From Mycobacteriaceae bacterium (GTDB lineage Bacteria > Actinomycetota > Actinomycetes > Mycobacteriales > Mycobacteriaceae): 64,000 nt of DNA. Where the stretch lies: assembly GCA_019749805.1 (NCBI GenBank), contig JAIEPH010000006.1, forward strand, positions 104,095-168,094, written 5' to 3'. Position 1 is the stretch's first letter. Each line of letters begins with the position of its first letter. Below are positions 29,569 to 40,708 of the stretch, in pieces. Position numbers and translations under genes: made by a program. The notes under the pieces were generated by a model that saw only the letters and a list, made by a program, of their open reading frames with translations, was not told the DNA's origin and ran no database searches.

Positions 29569-30789
29569 ATGACCTCGCCAGATGCTCTTCGCCCCAGCGG
29601 CGCGCTGCCGGTCTATCTGGATCACGCCGCCACCACCCCGATGCACCCCGGGGCCATCGAGGCGATGACGTCAGTCCTGGCGACCGTTGGTAACGCGTCG
29701 TCACTGCACGGCACGGGGCGGACCGCCCGACGCCGTATGGAGGAGGCCCGCGAGACGCTGGCCAAGCTACTGGGCGCTCGGCCGTCCGAGGTGATCTTCA
29801 CCGCGGGTGGAACCGAGAGTGACAACCTGGCGGTCAAGGGCATCTACTGGGCGCGACGAGACGGCGACCCGCGCCGTCGGCGCATCATCACCACTGGAGT
29901 TGAGCACCACGCCGTGCTCGATGCCGTCGAGTGGCTTGTCGAACACGAAGGCGCCGAGGTGACCTGGCTGCCCGTCGACACCGACGGATCGATATCGCCG
30001 TCGGCGCTTCGGGATGCGTTGCGGGACCACGACGACGTGGCGCTGGTGACGGTCATGTGGGCTAACAACGAAGTCGGCACGATCATGCCGATCGCGAAAC
30101 TGGCTGCGATCGCCGCCGAATTCGACATCCCGATGCATAGCGACGCCGTCCAGGCAGTGGGTCAGATACCGGTCGACTTCGCCGCCAGTGGACTGTCGGC
30201 GATGAGCATCGCCGGGCACAAGTTCGGCGGGCCCACCGGGGTGGGGGCCTTGCTGTTGCGCCGCGACACGGCATGTGTGCCGTTGTTGCACGGCGGGGGG
30301 CAAGAACGCGATGTGCGTTCGGGTACACCGGATGTCGCCGGTGCCGTCGCCATGGTCGCCGCGGCGCGGATCGCAGTAGAAGGCCTGGAAGCCAACAGCG
30401 TACGCGTCACCGAACTGCGTGACCGCCTGATCGACGGCGTGCTGTCGAGCATTGACGATGTGCACCTCAATGGTGCGACGGGCAGCGACCGGCTGCCCGG
30501 CAACACCCACTTCACGTTCCGTGGCTGCGAGGGCGACTCGCTGCTGATGCTGCTGGACGCCAAAGGCGTTGAGTGCTCGACAGGTTCGGCGTGCACCGCC
30601 GGAGTCGCGCAGCCCTCACACGTGCTGATCGCGATGGGCGCCGATCCCGCCAGCGCCCGCGGCTCGCTGCGATTGTCGTTGGGCCACACCACCACCGAAT
30701 CAGATGTCGAGGCCGCGCTGGCGGTTCTGCCGGCCGCGGTCGAGCGGGCGCGGCACGCGGCATTGGCCAGTTTGGGAGCGGCCGACTAG
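29569..30789 (+). CDS. iscS: Cysteine desulfurase (IscS-like)
   Basis: 406 aa PLP enzyme that takes sulfur from cysteine as an enzyme-bound persulfide. The PLP lysine is Lys218 in AGHKFGG and the active cysteine is Cys342 in STGSACTAG. It matches Rv3025c. The mnmA start overlaps its stop by one base (TAGTG), so the sulfur donor and the tRNA thiolase are made together, which explains the pairing: sulfur passes to tRNA 2-thiouridine. A TACCAT -10 (29554-29559) lies 9 bases before the ATG. Confidence 0.95.
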   Translation: MTSPDALRPSGALPVYLDHAATTPMHPGAIEAMTSVLATVGNASSLHGTGRTARRRMEEARETLAKLLGARPSEVIFTAGGTESDNLAVKGIYWARRDGDPRRRRIITTGVEHHAVLDAVEWLVEHEGAEVTWLPVDTDGSISPSALRDALRDHDDVALVTVMWANNEVGTIMPIAKLAAIAAEFDIPMHSDAVQAVGQIPVDFAASGLSAMSIAGHKFGGPTGVGALLLRRDTACVPLLHGGGQERDVRSGTPDVAGAVAMVAAARIAVEGLEANSVRVTELRDRLIDGVLSSIDDVHLNGATGSDRLPGNTHFTFRGCEGDSLLMLLDAKGVECSTGSACTAGVAQPSHVLIAMGADPASARGSLRLSLGHTTTESDVEAALAVLPAAVERARHAALASLGAAD

Positions 30790-31856
30790 TGCGGGTGCTC
30801 GTAGCGATGAGCGGCGGCGTGGACTCCTCGGTCGCCGCCGCCCGGATGGTCGACGCCGGACACGACGTGGTGGGCGTGCATCTTGCGCTGTCGTCGACGC
30901 CCGGCACGCTGCGCACCGGATCGCGGGGCTGCTGCTCCAAGGAGGATGCCGGCGACGCCCGACGGGTCGCCGATGTGCTCGACATCCCCTTCTACGTCTG
31001 GGATTTCGCAGATCGATTCAAAGAGGACGTGGTCGACGACTTCGTGTCGTCCTACGCGCGTGGTGAGACGCCGAATCCGTGTGTGCGGTGCAATGAGCGA
31101 ATCAAGTTCTCCGCGTTGGCGGCTCGTGCGCTCGCGCTGGGGTTCGACGCCGTGGCAACGGGTCATTACGCGCGGCTGTCGGGCGGACGGCTGCGTCGCG
31201 CCGTCGATGTCGACAAAGACCAGTCCTACGTCCTGGCGGTACTGACCGCCGAGCAGTTGCGCCACGCGGTGTTCCCCGTTGGTGACACCCCCAAGCCGCA
31301 GATTCGCGATGAGGCTGCGAGCCGGGGACTCGCCGTTGCCGAAAAGCCGGACAGCCACGACATCTGCTTCATCCCCTCAGGAGACACGCGGGCATTTCTC
31401 GGCGCCCGAATCGGGGTCCGTCGCGGCACCGTCGTCGACTCCGGTGGAACGGTGCTTGCCGAGCACGACGGCGTGCACGGGTTCACCGTCGGCCAGCGCA
31501 AGGGCCTTGGCATCACCGGACCCGGATCCGACGGGAAGCCGCGATACGTCACCGGCATCGACGCCGAAACCGGCACGGTGCAGGTCGGCAACGCCGCGGA
31601 TCTGGACGTGTGGTCGCTCACCGGCGAGCGTCCGGTGTTCACATCCGGCGACGCGCCGACCGGCCCGATGGAATGCCAGGTGCAGGTGCGCGCGCACGGC
31701 GGGATCGGTGACGGTGTCGCCGAACTGCGCGACGGCCGGCTGGCCGTCGACCTGCGCGCCCCGATTCGAGGCGTGGCAGCGGGGCAGACGATGGTCCTCT
31801 ACCGCCCCGATCCCGACGGCGACGAAGTGCTGGGTAGCGCGACCATCGCGCGCTGA
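30789..31856 (+). CDS. mnmA: tRNA-specific 2-thiouridylase
   Basis: 355 aa. The ATP-binding PP-loop is SGGVDSS (8-14). Cys in [12 protein letters not shown] and Cys in [12 protein letters not shown] are the catalytic pair that carries sulfur to U34 of tRNA Lys, Glu and Gln. The GTG start at 30789 overlaps the iscS stop and gives the usual N-terminus RVLVAMSGG. Orthologue of Rv3024c (trmU). It converges on the lipoprotein gene with six bases between. Confidence 0.96.
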   Translation: MRVLVAMSGGVDSSVAAARMVDAGHDVVGVHLALSSTPGTLRTGSRGCCSKEDAGDARRVADVLDIPFYVWDFADRFKEDVVDDFVSSYARGETPNPCVRCNERIKFSALAARALALGFDAVATGHYARLSGGRLRRAVDVDKDQSYVLAVLTAEQLRHAVFPVGDTPKPQIRDEAASRGLAVAEKPDSHDICFIPSGDTRAFLGARIGVRRGTVVDSGGTVLAEHDGVHGFTVGQRKGLGITGPGSDGKPRYVTGIDAETGTVQVGNAADLDVWSLTGERPVFTSGDAPTGPMECQVQVRAHGGIGDGVAELRDGRLAVDLRAPIRGVAAGQTMVLYRPDPDGDEVLGSATIAR

Positions 31857-31862
31857 CGGCGA

Positions 31863-32504
31863 TCACTCCGGCACATTCGCGAGGATGTTCGTCATCACGA
31901 TGTCGGGCACCGAGCCGGGGAAGTGACAGAAGGTGACCTCCACCATCACCACCGATTTGACGCGGTAGTCCCGGCCGCAGGCGCCCGGCCGCATCGTCAG
32001 GGCCTCGCTGCCGCTTGTCCATTCACCGACCAGCGCCGACCCCCAAGTGGTTGAGCCGCAAGCGTCGACTCGGCCGACGAGGCTGTCGAAGGCTGCCCTG
32101 GCGCTCTCTGCGTCGCGATAGGCCGCCACTCCTTCCGAGATGAGGGCGCCGTCGGGGGGATTTTGGAACGTGGTCTTGTGGAACTCTTCCACGTCGGGAC
32201 CGAACGTCTGGGATTCTGCGAACAGCCATTCACATTGTGGGGGTGCGCCTTTGACGAATGGTTCGACGTCGACGGGGATCTTGCCGTCCATGCTCGGGAT
32301 GATCGAGAGGTCTTCGCCCGCTCCGGTGATCGCCCGCATCTGCGACTGGTCGAGGACTACCGTCTCGACGTCGACCGGCGACCGCGAATCGTCGTCGAGA
32401 CCGGGGACTGCCCGCACCGCGGTGCCGGCGACCGACTGCGTGCATCCCGCCCCGAGGAGCGCCGCCACACCCCAGACCAGAAATGACCTGGTCGCCACGG
32501 GCAT
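31863..32504 (-). CDS. lpqA: Lipoprotein with PknH-like sensor domain (LpqA position)
   Basis: 213 aa. Signal peptide with lipobox GAGC (Cys21), then an extracellular domain resembling the PknH sensor domain of mycobacteria: paired cysteines (CEWLF, DACGS, ACGRDY, CHFPG) and the motif WTSGSEALTMRPGACGRDY, which I read as the usual GW-type turn. Such domains are thought to bind small ligands at the cell surface. By position it corresponds to lpqA (Rv3016). The neighbouring PE/PPE genes of M. tuberculosis are absent here. Confidence 0.78.
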   Translation of the reverse strand: MPVATRSFLVWGVAALLGAGCTQSVAGTAVRAVPGLDDDSRSPVDVETVVLDQSQMRAITGAGEDLSIIPSMDGKIPVDVEPFVKGAPPQCEWLFAESQTFGPDVEEFHKTTFQNPPDGALISEGVAAYRDAESARAAFDSLVGRVDACGSTTWGSALVGEWTSGSEALTMRPGACGRDYRVKSVVMVEVTFCHFPGSVPDIVMTNILANVPE

Positions 32505-32544
32505 GACCTACCTCCCCTTTCCGATCGAGCCTAGCCCCATCGAA

Positions 32545-32550
32545 TACTGT
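32545..32550 (+). promoter_or_regulatory. -10 element TACTGT before the MetE-like gene (leaderless)
   Basis: TACTGT ends 7 bases before GTG 32558. There is no ribosome site between, so a leaderless transcript is predicted. Confidence 0.4.
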
Positions 32551-32557
32551 TCAGCGA

Positions 32558-33568
32558 GTGAGTGTTTTCGCCGCCGCTACCGGCATCGGATCATGGCCGG
32601 GCACCTCGCCCCGTCAGGCCGCAGAAATCGTCGTCGGCGAATTGCACACGCTGCCGCATCTCGTTGAGCTTCCAGGCCGGGGCGTCGGTGCGGACATGAT
32701 CGGCCGGGCCGGTGCGCTGCTCGTCGATATCGGGATCGACACCGTGCCGCGCGGTTACCGGATCGCCCCTGGCCGCAGCGCGGTGGTTCGCCGCGCCGTC
32801 AGCCTGCTCAACGAGGACCTCGACGCGCTGGAGGAGGCGTGGGAGAACGCCGGCCTGCGGGGCGGCAACCGCACGGTCAAAGTTCAATCCCCGGGCCCCA
32901 TCACATTGGCGGCGCAGCTGGAGCTTTCCGGAGGGCATCGCGCCATCACCGATGCGGGCGCGGTGCGCGACCTGGCGGTCTCGCTGGGGGAGGGTATGGC
33001 GCGGCATCGGGCCGAGGTCGCCAGGCGGCTGGATACGGCGGTGGTGGTGCAGTTCGACGAGCCGCTGTTGCCCGCGGCGCTGCTCGGCCGGCTCACCGGG
33101 GTGACCAGTCTGACGCCCGTGCATCCGGTCGACGAACCCGTCGCGATCGGGCTGATCGACGACTGCATCGCGGCCACCGGCGCCGAGGTCGCGTTGCACA
33201 GTTGTGCCGCGGACCTACCATGGAACATGTTGCAGCGCAGCTCTATTCAAGCGCTATCGGTTGACGTCTCCACGCTCGCCGCAGCCGATCTCGACGGTAT
33301 CGGCGAGTTCGTCGAAAGCGGGCGCACCGTCCTGCTCGGAGTCGTTCCGGCGACCGCACCCGACGCGCGCCCGTCGTCCGAGGAAGTCGCCGAGGCGGCG
33401 GTCACCGTCACCGACCGACTCGGCTTCCCACGGTCGGTGCTGGGTGAGCGGATCGGCGTCACCCCCGCGTGCGGGCTCGCGGGCGCCGCCCCGGAATGGG
33501 CTCGGATCGCCATCGAACTCGCGCAGAAGGCGGCCGATGTGTTCGTCGAGGATCCAGACGCGATCTAA
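32558..33568 (+). CDS. Cobalamin-independent methionine synthase C-terminal-like protein (Rv3015c-like)
   Basis: 336 aa covering only the C-terminal (UROD/MetE-like) barrel. The start ATGIGSWPGTSP, the central VVVQFDEPLLP, the zinc-type LHSCAADLPW (His, Cys) and a late Cys in TPACGLAGA are the expected metal and folate-binding elements. Without the N-terminal MetE domain it may use another methyl donor, for example a methyl corrinoid, or catalyse a different methyl transfer. It matches Rv3015c, which precedes ligA in M. tuberculosis. GTG 32558 begins MSVFAAATGIG. Confidence 0.85.
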   Translation: MSVFAAATGIGSWPGTSPRQAAEIVVGELHTLPHLVELPGRGVGADMIGRAGALLVDIGIDTVPRGYRIAPGRSAVVRRAVSLLNEDLDALEEAWENAGLRGGNRTVKVQSPGPITLAAQLELSGGHRAITDAGAVRDLAVSLGEGMARHRAEVARRLDTAVVVQFDEPLLPAALLGRLTGVTSLTPVHPVDEPVAIGLIDDCIAATGAEVALHSCAADLPWNMLQRSSIQALSVDVSTLAAADLDGIGEFVESGRTVLLGVVPATAPDARPSSEEVAEAAVTVTDRLGFPRSVLGERIGVTPACGLAGAAPEWARIAIELAQKAADVFVEDPDAI

Positions 33569-33573
33569 GACAA

Positions 33574-33635
33574 GCAACTGAAAGGTTGCATGTCGACGCC
33601 GTCGTCGCTAGCGTGACAAGCAACCAGGAGGTTGC
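33574..33635 (+). promoter_or_regulatory. Two operator palindromes flanking the promoter of the SRPBCC-ArsR pair
   Basis: Operator 1 is GCAACTGAAAGGTTGC (33574-33589, 5-bp arms) and operator 2 is GCAACCAGGAGGTTGC (33620-33635, 6-bp arms); both are preceded by ACAA. Between them is a promoter candidate TTGCAT (33586-33591), 17 bases, TAGCGT (33609-33614). Operator 1 covers the -35 and operator 2 covers the start point and the AGGAGG ribosome site (33626-33631). Repression by the downstream ArsR protein at both steps is inferred. Confidence 0.65.
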
Positions 33636-33637
33636 AC

Positions 33638-34132
33638 ATGAATCCAGATCGGATCGAGAAGGAAGTTCTGTTGAAAGCCCCGCTGGACCGAGTCTGGCGC
33701 GCCATCAGCGACGCCGACGAGTTCGGCAGGTGGTTCGGTGTGCGCTTCGACGGACCGTTCGAACCGGGCACCTCGGTGCTGGGGACGATCACCCCGACGA
33801 CGGTCGACGAGGACGTCGCCAAGGCGCAGCAGCCGCACGCCGGAAAGGCGGATGCCTGGCACATCGTCGCGGTGGAACCGCAACGACGGCTCGCGTTCCG
33901 TTGGCATCCGTTCGGGGTCGAGGACGGCGCCGACTACGCGGGCGAACCGACGACTCTGGTCGAGTTCACCCTCGAGGACACCGCCGACGGAGTGCTGCTG
34001 CGCATCGTCGAATCCGGTTTCGAAGCCATCCCTGCCGAGCGCAGGCAGTCGGCGTTCGAGGGCAACAGCGAAGGCTGGTCGGCGCAGACCGAATTGGTCC
34101 GCAAGTACCTGGCCCTCAGCGAGAAGGTGTGA
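33638..34132 (+). CDS. SRPBCC (AHSA1/START-like) domain protein
   Basis: 164 aa, a single helix-grip domain: EKEVLLKAPLDRVWRAISD at the start and the amphipathic C-terminal helix NSEGWSAQTELVRKYLAL. Such proteins form a hydrophobic pocket and bind lipids or aromatic ligands. Genes for AHSA1-type proteins are often paired with an ArsR-type regulator, as here, where the stop overlaps the next start (GTGA). AGGAGG lies 6 bases before ATG 33638. The ligand is unknown. Confidence 0.88.
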   Translation: MNPDRIEKEVLLKAPLDRVWRAISDADEFGRWFGVRFDGPFEPGTSVLGTITPTTVDEDVAKAQQPHAGKADAWHIVAVEPQRRLAFRWHPFGVEDGADYAGEPTTLVEFTLEDTADGVLLRIVESGFEAIPAERRQSAFEGNSEGWSAQTELVRKYLALSEKV

Positions 34133-34455
34133 GCACGTCGGTCGTCGCCAGGGCGCCATTGTTCGACGCCTTGGGCGACCCGAACCGCCTGCGCATCATC
34201 ACCCGCCTGTGTGACGGCGGGCCGTGCTCGACGACCGAAGTCACCACGGTGGTATCCGTTAGCCGACAGGCGGCGACCAAGCACCTGTTGCTCCTGGAGA
34301 CGGTGGGCCTGGTGAGCAGTCGGCGTCACGGCAGGGAACGTATCTGGCGGATGGAGCCGAAGCCGCTGGCCGACGCCAGCGAATTTTTGAACGCGTTGTC
34401 GCAACGATGGGACAAAGCAATTGGCCGATTGCGAACTTTCGTCGAGGATAAATAG
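34129..34455 (+). CDS. ArsR-family helix-turn-helix regulator
   Basis: 108 aa. A winged helix is seen in FDALGDPNRLRIITRLCDG (about 11-29) and VVSVSRQAATKHLLLLETVG (recognition helix about 45-60), followed by the wing SRRHGRERIWRM. There is no CxC metal motif, so it belongs to the non-metal group that pairs with SRPBCC proteins. The GTG start overlaps the upstream stop. It is expected to bind the two palindromes ahead of the pair and repress its own operon until a ligand appears. Confidence 0.9.
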   Translation: MSTSVVARAPLFDALGDPNRLRIITRLCDGGPCSTTEVTTVVSVSRQAATKHLLLLETVGLVSSRRHGRERIWRMEPKPLADASEFLNALSQRWDKAIGRLRTFVEDK

Positions 34456-34582
34456 CGGCCTGCGTCACGTTCTTCGCGCGTTCGCCGAATGGGTCCGCAA
34501 TGCACGCGCGCCGCGTGCAACAATGCACCGACGACAACGTCGATTCATGGTCGATTCATATTTGCCACTCGCAGGAGAAATC

Positions 34583-35353
34583 GTGGCCCGACTCAGCCCG
34601 CGTCTCACCGCGTGTGCCGGTGCGATCGCGGCGTTTCTCCTGCTGGGCGGATCGGCCACGGTGGCTGTCGCGGATCCGGGCGGCCCGCCATCCGATCGCG
34701 ACAACAGTGCTGACCGTGGCAACGGCGTCGGCAACGGACGCGGTGCGTCGGACCGCGGCTATGAAGACCGCGGCGACGCGGGCGACGGCACCGCCGAAAA
34801 GGGCGGTGTCGAGAGCCCGGGGGCCCGGTTCGGCTCAGGCCGTACGGACGCCGCCGACGTCGCCGAGTTGGCGCCGAGTATGGCCGCGGGCTCAGGCGCC
34901 GACGGCGCAGAATCGCGTTCAGCCGAAGGCGGTGCGAGCGTGTTCGGCGGTATCGGCGCGGGCCGCACACCCGGTGGGTCCGGTATGGATCGCGCCGGCG
35001 TACCAAGCGCGCGGTTCGATCCTCCCCGCGTGACGTTCGGCAATGGCCGCACACCCGGCGCTGCGAAGCGTGATTCCGAACCGCAATGGCGGGCCCCGGT
35101 GGCGGAACCGGCACCTGCGGCGCCCCCGCCGCCTCCGCCGACGGCCCCCGCGCCGGCGCCCGCGCCGTCATGGGTGGGCCGGCTTCCCGCTGCGCCGGTG
35201 CTGACACAACAAACGGGTGAACCGCGACCGGTCGACTGGTCGGACCCGCTGTGGGGGGTCGCCGGGCTGCTGCTGATCCCGGCCGCAGGTGCGGTCCTCG
35301 GCTACCGGCAGGCACGCGCCGCGCACGCCGCGGAGAGACTACGTCGTTCGTAG
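34583..35353 (+). CDS. Secreted or anchored Gly/Asp/Pro-rich hypothetical protein
   Basis: 256 aa. GTG 34583 has AGGAG five bases before it and opens a signal peptide (CAGAIAAFLLLGGSATVAVA-DPG). The middle is low-complexity, rich in Gly, Asp, Arg and Ser (NGVGNGRGASDRG), then a Pro/Ala tract (about residues 175-195). The end has one hydrophobic segment (WGVAGLLLIPAAGAVLGY) followed by Arg-rich residues, like a C-terminal membrane anchor facing outward. The function is unknown; surface display is inferred. It overlaps the convergent ligase gene by 15 bases. Confidence 0.65.
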   Translation: MARLSPRLTACAGAIAAFLLLGGSATVAVADPGGPPSDRDNSADRGNGVGNGRGASDRGYEDRGDAGDGTAEKGGVESPGARFGSGRTDAADVAELAPSMAAGSGADGAESRSAEGGASVFGGIGAGRTPGGSGMDRAGVPSARFDPPRVTFGNGRTPGAAKRDSEPQWRAPVAEPAPAAPPPPPPTAPAPAPAPSWVGRLPAAPVLTQQTGEPRPVDWSDPLWGVAGLLLIPAAGAVLGYRQARAAHAAERLRRS

Positions 35354-36946
35354 ATCCTTACGCAGGATCTTGCCTGACGCGGATTTCGGTATCGCCTCGA
35401 TGAACTCCACCTGGCGCACCTTCTTGTACGGCGCCACCTGAGCGGCGACGAACTCCATCACCTCGTCCGCGCTCAGCTCCTGCTCGGCCTGTTTGACCAC
35501 GAAAGCCTTTGGTACCTCTTCGCCTTGGGCGTCGACAACTCCGATGACCGCCGCGTCGGCGATCCCGGGATGGCTGAGCAGGACAGCCTCGAGTTCGGCG
35601 GGGGGCACCTGGTAGCCCTTGTACTTGATCAGTTCCTTGAGCCGGTCGACGATGTACACGCAGCCGTTGGCGTCGACCTGCGCGAGGTCACCGGTGTGCA
35701 GCCAGCCGTTGTCATCGATCGTCTCCTTGGTGGCCGAGTCGTTGTTCAGGTAGCCCGCCATCACGTTCGGCCCCTTGAACCAGAGTTCGCCGGTCTCACT
35801 GAGACCCTCTGTCGGGACCTCGATTTCATCGCCGGTCTCGGGGTTGATGATTCTGGACGCGGCGTTGGACACCGTCCAGCCGACCGAGCTCAGCGGCGCA
35901 GCGCCCTTCACGTCATGCGCGCCCGCGTCGAAAGGGGTGATGTGGCTGACGGGGCTCAGCTCGCTCATCCCATAGCCCTGAACGACGTGGCACCCCAGCC
36001 GGTCGGCGACCGCCTGACCGAGATCGGCGTCCAGCGGGGCGGCGCCCGACATGACGACTTTCAGCGAGCCGAGGTCGTAGTCGTCGATCAGCGGATGCTT
36101 GGCCAGCGCGACGGCGACCGGCGGCGCGATGAACGCGATCGTGCACTTGTGGTTCGCGATGTTCGCCAGGAATTCGGATAGATCGAAGCTCGGCATGATG
36201 ACCAGGCGTGCGCGGGCGTGCAGGGCGGCGTTGAGCAACACCGTCATTCCGTAGATGTGGAAGAAGGGCAGCACGGCGATCACGACATCGTCGGCGACCA
36301 TGCCGTGCAGCGGTCGGATCTGCGCGACGTTGGCCACCAGGTTGCGGTGAGTCAGCATCACGCCCTTGGGGTTTCCGGTTGTGCCCGAGCTGTACGGCAG
36401 CACCGCAAGATGCGAGGACGGGGCGAAGCTGACGTCGGGTGCCGGCAGTCCCGGCTCCATCAGGTCGGCGGCGTTGGGGTGGCCGGCGATCTCATGGCCC
36501 TCACCGTCCAGCACGACGAGATCGCTGTCGGCCAGCCCGACCGCCGCGGCCGCTTCCTTCGCCTGGGCCAGCAGCGGTGTGACGGTCACCAGCATTTTGG
36601 CGTTCGAATCGGTCAGCTGCTTGGCGATGTCCTTGGCGGTGAACAACGCGTTGACGGTGGTGGCGGTGGCACCCGAGCGCAGGATGCCGTGGAACGCGAC
36701 TGCAAATCCCGAACTGTTCGGAGACAGCAGCCCGACGACATCCCCGACGCCGATACCGCGCCCGGTCAGCGCCCCGGCGAACGCGTCGACACGCGCGATC
36801 ATCTCGCGGTAGGTGGTTTCCCGGCCCGACTTCGCGTCGACGAGGGCGACCCGGTCGAGGTCTTCCTCGGCCATGCGGTCGAACAGGAAGTCGTAGACGT
36901 TGGAGGATGGGATATCGACTTCGGGGAATGGGCTCGCGAAGCTCAT
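35339..36946 (-). CDS. AMP-dependent acyl-CoA ligase (4-coumarate/fatty-acid type)
   Basis: 535 aa with the adenylate-forming signatures YSSGTTGNPKGVMLTHRN (about 188-205), GYGMSELSP, GELWFKGPNVM, WLHTGDLAQVD and the C-terminal lysine in PKSASGKILRKDL. It activates a carboxylic acid with ATP and joins it to CoA. The arrangement is that of 4-coumarate-CoA ligase-like enzymes; mycobacteria have many such FadD proteins and the substrate cannot be told. It is in an inserted segment between the MetE-like gene and ligA; the next minus-strand gene upstream is YjbR-like, 34 bases away. Confidence 0.9.
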   Translation of the reverse strand: MSFASPFPEVDIPSSNVYDFLFDRMAEEDLDRVALVDAKSGRETTYREMIARVDAFAGALTGRGIGVGDVVGLLSPNSSGFAVAFHGILRSGATATTVNALFTAKDIAKQLTDSNAKMLVTVTPLLAQAKEAAAAVGLADSDLVVLDGEGHEIAGHPNAADLMEPGLPAPDVSFAPSSHLAVLPYSSGTTGNPKGVMLTHRNLVANVAQIRPLHGMVADDVVIAVLPFFHIYGMTVLLNAALHARARLVIMPSFDLSEFLANIANHKCTIAFIAPPVAVALAKHPLIDDYDLGSLKVVMSGAAPLDADLGQAVADRLGCHVVQGYGMSELSPVSHITPFDAGAHDVKGAAPLSSVGWTVSNAASRIINPETGDEIEVPTEGLSETGELWFKGPNVMAGYLNNDSATKETIDDNGWLHTGDLAQVDANGCVYIVDRLKELIKYKGYQVPPAELEAVLLSHPGIADAAVIGVVDAQGEEVPKAFVVKQAEQELSADEVMEFVAAQVAPYKKVRQVEFIEAIPKSASGKILRKDLRTT

Positions 36947-36980
36947 GGCCCTGATCGAACCATGACTGGCCGGTCGCGGG

Positions 36981-37388
36981 TCAAGCTTCGTCGAGTCGCG
37001 TGACGAGCTTCTTGGGCGCGGTCAACCGATACGACGCGTCGATCAGCTCCGTGACCTCGCGCCAATCGGGTTTGTTCGTCGCCGCGAGATTCAGGCCCAG
37101 CCAGCCTGCCGGGCCCAGGTAAGCGGGGAAGAAGAACCGGTGATCGGCCTCGAGCGCGCGACGGTCGCTCTCGTCGACCTTGACCATGATCGACTGCGGG
37201 TACTGGACATAGCCGGCACCCTTGGTCGCCGGTTTGACGCTGCCGCCGTACATCAAGAACATCTTCGTGACGAAGAACGACGGCCGGCCGTGCGACACCT
37301 TTTCGTAGGCCTCGGGGAATTCCAGCGCGATCGTGCGCACCTTCGCCAGCGTCGGGTCGTCGTCGCGAAACATCACCGGATGTGGCAT
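36981..37388 (-). CDS. MmcQ/YjbR-family protein
   Basis: 135 aa. The family pattern is clear: FPEAYEKVSHGRPSFFVTKMF (split here at about residues 24-44), then MVKVDESDRRALEADHRFFFPAYLGPAGWLGLNL. YjbR proteins have a CyaY-like fold and are annotated as DNA-binding, though their role is not settled. ATG 37388 is the start. It is divergent from ligA with 68 bases between and may be cotranscribed with the acyl-CoA ligase that follows. Confidence 0.85.
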   Translation of the reverse strand: MPHPVMFRDDDPTLAKVRTIALEFPEAYEKVSHGRPSFFVTKMFLMYGGSVKPATKGAGYVQYPQSIMVKVDESDRRALEADHRFFFPAYLGPAGWLGLNLAATNKPDWREVTELIDASYRLTAPKKLVTRLDEA

Positions 37389-37444
37389 GCGGTCAGGGTA
37401 TCTGCCCGGGACGACGTGTCCGGGGCGATGTCTGAGCCCTCGGC

Positions 37445-39565
<2,121 letters not shown>

Positions 39566-39628
39566 GGCGTGCGCGTTTGTTGCCGCGCGGCACCGGGCAC
39601 CCGACCGTTGACTGCGAAGGAGTTAGTG

Positions 39629-39883
39629 ATGGCGATCTGCGACACATGCGGCAATGATTACGACAAAGCGTTCACCGTGACCTGGGGCGACGACAGGAGC
39701 GCGACTTTCGACAGTATCGAGTGCGCTGCGGCGCAATTGGCGCCGGAATGCGCGCACTGCGGGTGCCGGATTCTGGGCCATGGCATCGAGACACCCGACG
39801 GGATCTTCTGTTGCGCCCACTGTGCGCGCAAGGACAGCAACGCTGACGTCAACGACCGGTACCCGGTCCCCGCAGGGGCCTGA
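39629..39883 (+). CDS. Small Cys-rich putative zinc-binding protein
   Basis: 84 aa with GAAGGAG six bases before ATG 39629. It has eight cysteines and two nearby histidines: CDTCG (4-8), one at SIEC, CAHCGC and CCAHC, which suggests one or two zinc ribbons or a metallothionein-like fold. No enzyme motif is visible. It is 63 bases after ligA on the same strand and not recalled from the M. tuberculosis order, so a link to ligase or repair is possible but untested. It ends one base from the convergent ACT-domain gene. Confidence 0.75.
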   Translation: MAICDTCGNDYDKAFTVTWGDDRSATFDSIECAAAQLAPECAHCGCRILGHGIETPDGIFCCAHCARKDSNADVNDRYPVPAGA

Positions 39884-39884
39884 C

Positions 39885-40541
39885 TCAGCGAAGAATCGTC
39901 GCCACGATCCCGGCGAGGTAGCCCAACCGGGCCACCTCTGACGGGCGGAACTGCGGGCCGCCGGGTCGGCCGAGCACGACGGCGGTCGTGAAGTTGCCCA
40001 GCGGGGCGGCCGCCAGCGTCGTGTCCATGTCGCGCCACAGTTGCGGCACCCAAGCGGCACCGCCGTCCAGCGCCTCGGCGTGATCGATTGGTAGCCAGGG
40101 CGTTTCGGCGGCCTGCGTCTCGGGGGCGCCGTGGCTGCCGACGATGCGCTTGGGTCCGGACTCGGTCAGCCGGACCACGGTGCACCACCCGACGCGCAGG
40201 ACGCGCGGCGCCTCATCGGCGAGTACCTGCAATCTGTCCTTCGTTGGCGCCGCGGCGATGTGGTCGATGAGTTCGAGTTCGCGATGCGCTTCCAGCAGGC
40301 CGGTGTGCGGCCGAATAGCGTCGACGTAGACGCCCTTGATCTGCTCGGCGGCGGTGATCAGCATGTCGGGCATCGCGCCGGGGGGCAGCTCGACCACCAG
40401 ATCGTCTACTGCGTAGCCGGTGCCGCGTTCGACGACGTCGAGCGACAGGATGTCGGCGCCCACGGAGCCGAGCGCGACGGCTAACGAGCCGAGGCTGCCC
40501 GGTCGGTCCTCGAGCTGGACCCGCAGCAGATACGAAGGCAC
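39885..40541 (-). CDS. ACT-domain protein (Rv3013-like)
   Basis: 218 aa, the same length as M. tuberculosis Rv3013 when started at GTG 40541 (MPSYLLRVQLEDRPGSLGSL). The N-terminal ACT domain (about 3-75) normally binds an amino acid; the C-terminal part (about 85-218) is GAF-like and ends VARLGYLAGIVATILR. It has no catalytic domain, so it is probably a sensor or regulatory partner. It is divergent from gatC. A small inverted repeat GCAAC-act-GTTGC (40544-40556) sits just upstream of its start. Confidence 0.88.
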   Translation of the reverse strand: MPSYLLRVQLEDRPGSLGSLAVALGSVGADILSLDVVERGTGYAVDDLVVELPPGAMPDMLITAAEQIKGVYVDAIRPHTGLLEAHRELELIDHIAAAPTKDRLQVLADEAPRVLRVGWCTVVRLTESGPKRIVGSHGAPETQAAETPWLPIDHAEALDGGAAWVPQLWRDMDTTLAAAPLGNFTTAVVLGRPGGPQFRPSEVARLGYLAGIVATILR

Positions 40542-40694
40542 GCGCAACACTGTTGCACAGCGCCTGCCGGTCAGCATTCCGGTATGTGGGCCCCTCGGGG
40601 CCGCGGAGGGCGTCTGGCCAGCTGAGCCGCTTACCGGTGACCGTCGCAGGTGCGGTTGGAGGACAGTGCGCGGCAGCACGGACGCTGGCCTGAC

Positions 40695-40700
40695 TAGGCT
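40695..40700 (+). promoter_or_regulatory. -10 element TAGGCT before gatC (leaderless)
   Basis: TAGGCT ends 8 bases before GTG 40709 with no ribosome site between; the transcript probably starts at the GTG. Confidence 0.45.
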
Positions 40701-40708
40701 TGCCAGTC

